DNA from: UBA1081 sp964454355
Lineage (GTDB): Bacteria > Bacillota > Clostridia > Oscillospirales > Acutalibacteraceae
DNA: 12,361 nt
Direction: 5' to 3'
NCBI GenBank assembly: GCA_964454355.1
Contig: CAYVTA010000064.1
Location: 1 to 12,361 of the forward strand
Part shown: positions 7,293-12,361 of the stretch, piece by piece
Layout: each line of letters starts with the position of its first letter
Position numbering within the stretch: position 1 is the stretch's first letter
Made by a program: the position numbers and the translations under genes
Notes under the pieces: model-generated
What the model was told of the DNA's origin: nothing
The model's database searches: none
Seen by the model: the letters and a program-made list of their open reading frames with translations, nothing else

Positions 7293-8225
7293 ATGGCAAG
7301 AAGAAAGCAGAACAAAAAGACGCCGCTGATTGCGATTATTGCCGCAGTTGTACTTTTTCTTGCCTCCGTTGCCGCTGACAAAGCAGGCATATGGGATGAT
7401 GCCCTTGATACTGTTTCCGATAACAGTTTTTCTTCGGGAACCATAACGGCGGACGATGATGAAACAATCCTTGACGCATATTTTATTGATGTAGGTCAAG
7501 GTGACTGCTCATTGTTTATATCTGACGAAAGCTCCATGCTCATTGACTGCGGCGAAAATGAAAATGCACAGACCGTTATACAAACGATATCGGAAAAGGG
7601 CATTGAAAAGCTGGATTATATTGTTGTAACTCACGCACACTCGGATCACATGGGAGCAATGGCACAGATAATAGATGAAATACCGGTCAGCACCATACTT
7701 CTCTCTGAACCCTGTGATGACAGTGCTGAAACTCAGACATATGAAAAATTTATGGATGCTGCCGAAGAAAGCGGTGCAGAAATTATACTTGCTCAGTCCG
7801 ATTATTCATTTACCTTGGGGTATGCAAAATGCACTGTACTTTCCCCCTATGAAGTATCATCAAATGAAAACAACAACTCCATCGTTCTGTATATTTCCGC
7901 CGGAGAGACATCTTTCCTCATGACCGGAGATGCAGAGCAAAAAATCGAGAAAGAAATAATCAAAAATTACCCCACACTGAATGCAACAATTCTTAAAATC
8001 GGTCATCATGGAAGTTCCACATCATCATATGAAGAATTTATCTCTCAGATATCGCCCGAAACGGCAATTATTCAGTGTGGACTTAATAACAGCTACGGTC
8101 ACCCTCACGAAGAAACGATTTCTGTGCTGGATTCACTGAATATTCCGTATTATCGCAGTGACATAAGCGGAAACATCACAATTTCCTGCACCGCTGATTC
8201 ATATACGGTATCCACTGAGAGGTAA
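7293..8225 (+). CDS. Membrane-anchored ComEC/Rec2-type metallo-beta-lactamase fold protein
   Basis: This MBL-fold protein resembles the C-terminal domain of the DNA-uptake channel ComEC but lacks the multi-pass competence channel, so it is a stand-alone version. A short basic N-terminus (RRKQNKK) and one hydrophobic segment (about 11-28) suggest a signal anchor with the MBL domain outside the cell. Metal and active-site motifs are intact: FIDVGQGD, THAHSDH (113-119), TGDAE with Asp213, GHHGSS (237-242) and a late GHPHEET. The 310-residue length suits this group. Proposed activity is a secreted phosphodiesterase or nuclease-like hydrolase; the substrate is unknown. The start ATG 7293 follows AAGGAGG at 7279-7285, which overlaps the ftsK stop, so it is probably co-transcribed with ftsK. 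The next gene begins 5 nt after its stop. Confidence 0.88.
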   Translation: MARRKQNKKTPLIAIIAAVVLFLASVAADKAGIWDDALDTVSDNSFSSGTITADDDETILDAYFIDVGQGDCSLFISDESSMLIDCGENENAQTVIQTISEKGIEKLDYIVVTHAHSDHMGAMAQIIDEIPVSTILLSEPCDDSAETQTYEKFMDAAEESGAEIILAQSDYSFTLGYAKCTVLSPYEVSSNENNNSIVLYISAGETSFLMTGDAEQKIEKEIIKNYPTLNATILKIGHHGSSTSSYEEFISQISPETAIIQCGLNNSYGHPHEETISVLDSLNIPYYRSDISGNITISCTADSYTVSTER

Positions 8226-8230
8226 CAGGT

Positions 8231-8461
8231 ATGTTTTTCACTTTTGAACGAACTGAAGAAGACCGAATTGCCGTACTTTCCGATGACTGCGGTGCAATTT
8301 ATAACATCAGTTTATCCCTTATACCGCAAAACAGCCGTCATGGAGACGTATTCAGAAAAGAAGACGGCAAATATATATTTAATGAAGCTGAAACAAATAT
8401 CCGAAGAATGCGTATAAAGAAAAAGAAGGATGCATTTTTCGGTAAGATAAAGAATAAATAA
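8231..8461 (+). CDS. Small DUF3006-type protein
   Basis: This 76-residue protein matches the DUF3006 pattern as I know it: an opening aromatic/Glu segment followed by IAVL (here FTFERTEEDRIAVLSDD), a central LIPQNSRHGDVF in place of the usual LP..kEGDv, and an acidic-to-Arg segment (NEAETNIRRMRI) running into a Lys-rich tail. No signal peptide or membrane segment is visible, so it is probably cytoplasmic. Genes of this family often sit beside ComEC-like MBL genes, as here, suggesting a functional pair, but no activity is established. The start ATG 8231 has GAGAGG at 8217-8222, and the stop is followed at once by the AGGAGG of the next gene. Confidence 0.8.
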   Translation: MFFTFERTEEDRIAVLSDDCGAIYNISLSLIPQNSRHGDVFRKEDGKYIFNEAETNIRRMRIKKKKDAFFGKIKNK

Positions 8462-8474
8462 GGAGGACAATATT

Positions 8475-9623
8475 ATGAAATGCAGGATATGTTCTTTTGA
8501 AATTCCGGAAGGCAAAAAAAGCTGTCCGAAATGCGGCAGAGTGGTGACTGCCGCTGACAAACAGAGAAGCGAACAAAATTCAACGGTTTCGGATAAAACA
8601 ATGGTGTACAGACCGGCTTCATTCAACTCCTCACCGGCAAGCGGAGATACCATACATATCGGCAACCTTTTCAGCAGTGATCCCAATGCACCTAAATACT
8701 CGGATCCTCATGCATATGACAAGGCAACTGCCGATGCTCTTGAATACGATAAAATGTTTATGTCAAAATCTTCGGCAAATGACAGAAATGAATACGAAAG
8801 CAGAAACACTTACGAAAGAACTGAAAAAGAAATTACCGATGATACGATTTATTACGGCAATAATTACGAAGAAGACGAATATATTGAAGAAGAGCCGAAA
8901 ACAACAAGAGGTGCGGTGATCCGTGATAAAAAACAGGCAAAGCCACACTTGAATTTCAATGCAAAATATCTTGTTATAGCTATTGCATTTATTCTCGGTT
9001 TAGTCGTTATTGTTACAGGAGCATATCAGATAGCAAACAAAATCGGATTATTATCGGAACAGAACGAAGCGGAATCCGTAGCATCGGGTCAAAGTGCAGA
9101 AAACCCGAAAAAAAGCGATGAAGAAAAGACTGAGGAAGACATAGCCTACACATATCAGACAGGCGTATATACTGTTTATTCCGACGACAGCAATATTTTT
9201 ATATACAAATCCTCTACCGATCAGAGAATTATCGCTACAATTCCGAATAAAACCATTATTGAAATATCTGCGATCGAGGGTAATTTCGGTAAAACACTGT
9301 ACAACGACTATGTCGGTTGGGTACGTCTTGATGAACTGAAGTTCACACCAAATGAAGTTAGCGAGCACACTACCGCAGCACCCACTACAGAGGCTTCGTC
9401 CGACACTACTTCAGCATCTCCCTCAACTCCGGGAACGTACACGATTCATCTCACCGACGGTTCAACACATCTTAATGTCCGTTCAATTGGCTCTACCGAC
9501 GGTGAAATAATAACAACACTGGCAAACGGTACCGAGGTCTATGTTGAAGAAGTAAAAAGCGGCTGGGGCAAAATCTTTATAGAAGATATAGAAGGCTGGA
9601 TATATCTTAAATATGTAAGATGA
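8475..9623 (+). CDS. Zinc-ribbon, single-pass membrane protein with two SH3-like domains
   Basis: The 382-residue product has a modular layout. An N-terminal zinc ribbon has Cys3, Cys6, Cys17 and Cys20. A long, charged, low-complexity region rich in Tyr, Asp and Glu follows. One membrane helix lies at about 165-187 after a basic Lys/Arg segment, then two bacterial SH3 (SH3b) domains at about 225-290 and 318-382, separated by a Thr/Ser/Pro linker. The second repeat is the clearer one, with THLNVRSIGST, WGKI and GWIYLKYV. The positive residues before the helix predict the zinc ribbon inside the cell and the SH3 domains outside, where such domains commonly bind peptidoglycan. Function is unknown; an envelope-sensing or wall-binding role is inferred. 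The start ATG 8475 has AGGAGG at 8461-8466. It closes the run that starts at tepA. Confidence 0.82.
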   Translation: MKCRICSFEIPEGKKSCPKCGRVVTAADKQRSEQNSTVSDKTMVYRPASFNSSPASGDTIHIGNLFSSDPNAPKYSDPHAYDKATADALEYDKMFMSKSSANDRNEYESRNTYERTEKEITDDTIYYGNNYEEDEYIEEEPKTTRGAVIRDKKQAKPHLNFNAKYLVIAIAFILGLVVIVTGAYQIANKIGLLSEQNEAESVASGQSAENPKKSDEEKTEEDIAYTYQTGVYTVYSDDSNIFIYKSSTDQRIIATIPNKTIIEISAIEGNFGKTLYNDYVGWVRLDELKFTPNEVSEHTTAAPTTEASSDTTSASPSTPGTYTIHLTDGSTHLNVRSIGSTDGEIITTLANGTEVYVEEVKSGWGKIFIEDIEGWIYLKYVR

Positions 9624-9650
9624 CAATAATTTCATAAAGCTGAATTATTG
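9624..9650. repeat. Second copy of the CAATAATT-N11-AATTATTG palindrome
   Basis: Perfect 8-bp arms at 9624-9631 and 9643-9650 are separated by 11 bp, directly after the stop codon of the SH3 gene. Arm sequence and spacing equal those at 4-30 in front of prfB, while the 11-bp spacers are unrelated. The identical geometry suggests a shared binding site or small repeat family rather than a terminator, as no T-run follows directly. Confidence 0.55.
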
Positions 9651-9663
9651 CAAACTTAACAAG

Positions 9664-9714
9664 AAAGGGCTTCGTTTTTTTAACAGGCGGAATGCTTGTA
9701 TTATGAAGTCCTTT
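9664..9714 (+). terminator. Two-tier stem-loop upstream of malQ (terminator or leader element)
   Basis: The outer stem pairs 9664-9673 (AAAGGGCTTC) with 9705-9714 (GAAGTCCTTT), ten pairs with one G-U. Inside it a second stem pairs 9683-9688 with 9694-9699 around the loop GGAAT. Seven T (9675-9681) lie within the outer loop, and only four T occur at the 3' edge. It may end the transcript coming from the SH3 gene, but the enclosed T-run and 31-nt outer loop are atypical, so a different regulatory role is open. Confidence 0.4.
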
Positions 9715-9725
9715 TCCATTATATT
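9696..9725 (+). promoter_or_regulatory. Possible malQ promoter
   Basis: TTGTAT (9696-9701) and TATATT (9720-9725) are 18 bp apart and match sigma-A hexamers moderately. Transcription would start near 9732, just before the malQ ribosome site AGGTGG (9735-9740). The -35 lies inside the 9664-9714 stem-loop. This is a weak call. Confidence 0.3.
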
Positions 9726-9747
9726 AATATAGTCAGGTGGTTATTTT

Positions 9748-11253
9748 ATGCTTAACAAAAGAGGTGCAGGTGTAATAATGCACATCAGCTCACTTCCATC
9801 AGAATACGGAATAGGTGTATTTGATAAAAACTGTTTTGATTTTATTGATACTCTTGCAGAAATGAATTTTTCATATTGGCAGGTATTGCCTTTCAACCCT
9901 GTTGATGATGCAAATTCACCTTACTGCTCAGCTTCAGCATTTGCAGGAAATATTCTTTTTATAGATCCCGAAAAGCTTGTAAAAATGGGACTTTGCACTC
10001 AGGATGAAATAAAAACTAACATCTATACCGGTTCTCCCTATACAGCGGATTTTGATTTTGCAAAAAAGGCAAGACTTTCTCTTCTGAAAACTGCATTTTC
10101 AAGAATTGATACCGAGCTTGCACAGAAAATCAAGGACTTTGAAAACGAACATAAGTGGCTTACAAATTTCTCTTATTTCATGGCTGTAAAAGAAGCCAAC
10201 GACTTCAAAGCATGGTGGGAATGGGACGAAGAATTTGCCCGTTTTGATATTTTCAAAAGACGACACAGACATGACTTCGCCGAACGCTCTGCATTTTGGA
10301 AATTCTGTCAGTATATTTTCTTTACTCAATGGATGGAAGTCAAGGAGTATGCAAACTCAAAGGGCATTAAAATCATTGGAGATATGCCCATTTATGTAGC
10401 AATGGACAGTGTGGATGTATGGTCAAATCTGCCTATGTTCCTTATCGATGACGAAAAGCTTAAGCCCGAAAAAGTCGCAGGCGTACCGCCCGATTATTTC
10501 AGTGAGGACGGTCAGCTCTGGGGAAATCCTATTTATAATTGGGATGCAATGGAGAAGGACGGTTATAAGTGGTGGCTGAGCAGAATAGGAAATGCTCTTT
10601 CCGTTTACGATGTAGTCAGAATCGACCATTTCAGAGCATTTGCAAGCTATTGGGAAGTCCCTGCAGATTCAAAAACGGCAAAAACAGGCGAATGGAAACA
10701 GGGCCCCGGCATGAAGCTTTTTAAAAAAGTGTTCAGGAAATTCCCCAATGCTCCTATCATTGCGGAGGATTTAGGTGTTTTCGGAGAAGACGTAGTAAAG
10801 CTTCTTGAGGATACTCAGTTCCCCGGAATGAAAGTCGTTCAATTTGGCTTCGACCCTGACTCCGACTCCTCACATATGCCCCATAATGCTCAGAAAAATT
10901 CCGTAAACTATGTAGGAACCCATGATAACAACACTATTCTCGGATGGCTTTGGGAAGCAAACGAAAGAGAACGAAGATTTGCTCTTGATTATGTGGGCTT
11001 TGAAGGTGACAACTGGGGTGAAGGCGGATATTATTCAAAGAGCTGCCGCAAAGTTATTGAAGCTGTATGGCGTTCATCCTCCGACACTGCAATGATAGCA
11101 TTCCAGGATATGTGCGGCTTCGGCTCTGATGCAAGAATGAATATTCCCGGTGTTCCCGAAAAAAATTGGCGATTCAGAACTACAACGGACACAATAAATT
11201 CAACGGATAAAGAATATTTCAAAAAAATTAATTCATTGTTTAAGAGAGCTTGA
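9748..11253 (+). CDS. malQ: 4-alpha-glucanotransferase (amylomaltase, GH77)
   Basis: MalQ transfers alpha-1,4-glucan segments between maltodextrins and releases glucose; it acts in the cytoplasm on imported or glycogen-derived maltodextrins. At 501 residues it has the compact amylomaltase length, without the N-terminal extension of the enterobacterial enzyme. Catalytic residues are visible: nucleophile Asp293 in VVRIDHFRAF, acid/base Glu340 in IIAEDLGVFG, and transition-state Asp393 in VGTHDNNT. The first two fall at the numbers I recall for the Thermus enzyme. The N-terminal RGAGVIMHISSLPSEYGIG and the SPYCSASAFAGN segment are also typical of GH77. The start ATG 9748 has AGGTGG at 9735-9740. 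It appears monocistronic between stem-loops, and no maltodextrin transporter or phosphorylase gene lies beside it. Confidence 0.96.
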   Translation: MLNKRGAGVIMHISSLPSEYGIGVFDKNCFDFIDTLAEMNFSYWQVLPFNPVDDANSPYCSASAFAGNILFIDPEKLVKMGLCTQDEIKTNIYTGSPYTADFDFAKKARLSLLKTAFSRIDTELAQKIKDFENEHKWLTNFSYFMAVKEANDFKAWWEWDEEFARFDIFKRRHRHDFAERSAFWKFCQYIFFTQWMEVKEYANSKGIKIIGDMPIYVAMDSVDVWSNLPMFLIDDEKLKPEKVAGVPPDYFSEDGQLWGNPIYNWDAMEKDGYKWWLSRIGNALSVYDVVRIDHFRAFASYWEVPADSKTAKTGEWKQGPGMKLFKKVFRKFPNAPIIAEDLGVFGEDVVKLLEDTQFPGMKVVQFGFDPDSDSSHMPHNAQKNSVNYVGTHDNNTILGWLWEANERERRFALDYVGFEGDNWGEGGYYSKSCRKVIEAVWRSSSDTAMIAFQDMCGFGSDARMNIPGVPEKNWRFRTTTDTINSTDKEYFKKINSLFKRA

Positions 11254-11256
11254 ATA

Positions 11257-11284
11257 ATGCTTTGATATGCAAGCATGATTTTTT
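11257..11284 (+). terminator. Terminator candidate after malQ
   Basis: ATGCTT (11257-11262) pairs with AAGCAT (11271-11276) around an 8-nt loop, and six T follow at 11279-11284. It starts four bases past the malQ stop. The stem is short with two G-C pairs, so strength is moderate at best. Confidence 0.55.
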
Positions 11285-11365
11285 AATTTATCAGTTATTG
11301 CAATTTCTTGTCTGTTTTATACAAAAAGGATTCAACGAATATTCAAAAAAACTTATATTTTCCTA

Positions 11366-11394
11366 TTGCATTATGCAAATCTATATGGTATAAT
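11366..11394 (+). promoter_or_regulatory. Extended -10 promoter for rpsB-tsf
   Basis: The -35 TTGCAT (11366-11371) is 17 bp from a perfect -10 TATAAT (11389-11394), which is preceded by TG at 11386-11387 to make an extended -10 element. The predicted start near 11400 leaves a leader of about 100 nt before rpsB. A small palindrome, TTGCA-TTA-TGCAA (11366-11378), covers the -35 box. The rest of the malQ-rpsB gap between the terminator candidate and this promoter (11285-11365) is AT-rich, with nothing I can identify. Confidence 0.8.
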
Positions 11395-11411
11395 TTACAG
11401 GCTAAAACTCA

Positions 11412-11469
11412 CGCAGTCCATTTGTGTGTTCCTGCATCAATGGTGTTACACACAGAAACGACGGCTGCG
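11412..11469 (+). promoter_or_regulatory. Structured rpsB leader RNA, possible S2 autoregulatory element
   Basis: Within the roughly 100-nt leader, CGCAG (11412-11416) pairs with CTGCG (11465-11469) and closes a domain. Inside it TGTGTGT (11423-11429) pairs with ACACACA (11448-11454), seven perfect pairs. In addition CCATT (11418-11422), just 5' of that stem, is complementary to AATGG (11439-11443) in its loop, giving H-type pseudoknot order. Ribosomal protein leaders often form such structures to bind their own product, and an rpsB leader with this role is known in Escherichia coli. I cannot match this one to a described family. Confidence 0.5.
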
Positions 11470-11498
11470 GCGGTTAAATTTAAGGAGGCAAAAAAATT

Positions 11499-12236
11499 AT
11501 GGCAGTAGTATCAATGAAACAGCTTCTTGAAGCAGGTGTTCATTTCGGACATCAGACAAGAAGATGGAACCCCAAGATGGCTCCGTACATCTTCACAGAG
11601 CGTAACGGAATTTACATCATCGACCTTCAGAAGACAGTTAAAAAGCTTGAGGACGCTTATATGTTCGTTCGTCAGGTAGCTGAAAACGGCGATGAAATCC
11701 TTTTTGTCGGCACAAAGAAGCAGGCAATGGATTCAGTTAAGGAAGAAGCAGAGCGTTGCGGTATGCCCTATGTTAACGCAAGATGGCTCGGCGGTATGCT
11801 CACAAACTTCACAACAATCAAGCTCAGAATCAAAAGACTTGCTCAGCTCAAGGCTATGGCTGAAAACGGCACATTTGACCTTCTTCCCAAGAAGGAAGTT
11901 GCTAAGCTCCAGCTCGAAATCGACAAGCTTGAGAAGTTCCTCGGCGGTATCACAGGCATGAAGAAGATGCCCGCAGCGATGTTCATCGTTGACCCCAGAA
12001 AAGAAAGAATTGCAGTTGCTGAAGCTAAGAAGCTCGGTATACCCATCGTTGCAATCGTAGACACAAACTGCGATCCCGATGAAGTTGACTATGTAATCCC
12101 CGGCAATGACGATGCTATCCGTGCAGTTAAGCTTATTGCAGGTGCAATGGCTGATGCAGTTATCGAAGGCAGACAGGGCGAGCAGAATGCTCCCGAAGCT
12201 GCAGCAGAAGAAGCAGAAGCTGAAGCAGCAGAATAA
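11499..12236 (+). CDS. rpsB: 30S ribosomal protein S2
   Basis: S2 is a late-assembling protein of the small subunit that helps S1 binding and initiation. The 245-residue product carries S2 hallmarks: MKQLLEAGVHFGHQTRRWNPKM at the start, RNGIYIIDLQKT, NARWLGGMLTNF, and the late IPIVAIVDTNCDP followed by IPGNDDAIRAV. A coiled-coil stretch rich in Lys/Leu/Glu lies around 120-150, and the protein ends in an Ala/Glu-rich tail. The start ATG 11499 has AAGGAGG at 11482-11488. Codon choice leans to AAG, CTC and GTT more than in neighbouring genes, as expected for a highly expressed gene. It is followed by tsf, the usual bacterial pairing. Confidence 0.99.
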   Translation: MAVVSMKQLLEAGVHFGHQTRRWNPKMAPYIFTERNGIYIIDLQKTVKKLEDAYMFVRQVAENGDEILFVGTKKQAMDSVKEEAERCGMPYVNARWLGGMLTNFTTIKLRIKRLAQLKAMAENGTFDLLPKKEVAKLQLEIDKLEKFLGGITGMKKMPAAMFIVDPRKERIAVAEAKKLGIPIVAIVDTNCDPDEVDYVIPGNDDAIRAVKLIAGAMADAVIEGRQGEQNAPEAAAEEAEAEAAE

Positions 12237-12250
12237 TTTTTAACATTTAT

Positions 12251-12280
12251 AGCCCGTGCCAGAAAAGTGCGGGCTGTTTT
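12251..12280 (+). terminator. Attenuator-like hairpin between rpsB and tsf
   Basis: AGCCCG (12251-12256) pairs with CGGGCT (12270-12275). Three more pairs inside (TGC with GTG, two of them G-U) make a nine-pair stem with a 7-nt loop, followed by TTTT (12277-12280). The stem is strong but the T-run is short, which fits partial termination that would keep tsf mRNA below rpsB mRNA. No promoter is seen between the two genes, so tsf must depend on read-through. Confidence 0.65.
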
Positions 12281-12307
12281 AGAATAATACAATTGGAGGA
12301 TTTTACT

Positions 12308-12361
12308 ATGGCATTTACAGCTAAAGACGTACAGGCTCTTCGTGAGAAGACAGGCGTTGGT
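12308..12361 (+). CDS. tsf: Elongation factor Ts (partial, 5' end only)
   Basis: EF-Ts is the guanine nucleotide exchange factor that recycles EF-Tu. Only the first 18 codons are in the window (MAFTAKDVQALREKTGVG). They match the conserved EF-Ts opening, where a UBA-like domain contains the LREKTG motif. The start ATG 12308 has GGAGGA at 12295-12300. Position directly after rpsB supports the call; the gene runs off the window end. Confidence 0.95.
   Translation, partial: MAFTAKDVQALREKTGVG

Noticed and set aside
11308..11508. 66-codon frame from a TTG start upstream of rpsB
   Set aside because: It runs through the rpsB promoter, leader structure and ribosome site, has no ribosome site of its own and resembles no known protein.
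1..12361. CRISPR arrays, tRNA or rRNA genes, transposases, integrase sites, toxin-antitoxin or phage defence genes
   Set aside because: None seen: no spaced direct repeats, no cloverleaf with CCA-type ends, and every accepted gene is a chromosomal housekeeping or envelope gene.

Overview
The window reads as a chromosomal housekeeping segment from a low-to-moderate GC Firmicute of class Clostridia, probably a Ruminococcaceae/Oscillospiraceae-type gut anaerobe. This rests on AGGAGG-type ribosome binding sites before most genes, sigma-A style promoters, a TepA-FtsK/SpoIIIE gene pair typical of endospore-forming lineages, and protein sequences of Clostridia character. The genus cannot be fixed from sequence alone. 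Every gene I accept is on the + strand, and coding density is high.

Layout. (1) Positions 1-3800: a perfect inverted repeat and a consensus promoter precede prfB (release factor 2). prfB overlaps or abuts a three-gene high-affinity Zn/Mn-type ABC importer (lipoprotein, ATPase, permease), and the run ends at a weak AT-rich terminator candidate. (2) 3842-9623: a second run of tightly spaced genes with a ClpP-like TepA protease, the FtsK/SpoIIIE DNA translocase, a membrane-anchored ComEC-type metallo-beta-lactamase (MBL) fold protein, a small DUF3006-type protein, and a zinc-ribbon/membrane/SH3 envelope protein. (3) 9624-11284: a structured intergenic stretch, then malQ (4-alpha-glucanotransferase, GH77) with its own terminator candidate. 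(4) 11366-12361: a strong extended -10 promoter, a structured leader, rpsB (ribosomal protein S2), an attenuator-like hairpin, and the first 18 codons of tsf (EF-Ts), cut by the window end.

How the genes fit together: the protein-coding content is ordinary (translation termination and elongation, metal uptake, chromosome translocation/sporulation, maltodextrin metabolism). I see no mobile element, CRISPR array, tRNA, rRNA or toxin-antitoxin locus, and no convincing new multi-gene system. The signals most worth a second look are non-coding. The same palindrome (CAATAATT, 11 bp, AATTATTG) occurs twice, once against the prfB promoter and once in the malQ upstream region. The rpsB leader can fold into a stem whose loop pairs with its own 5' flank in pseudoknot order. 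Among the proteins, the least characterised group is the MBL/DUF3006/zinc-ribbon-SH3 trio, and the metal-binding lipoprotein lacks some of the classical ligands.
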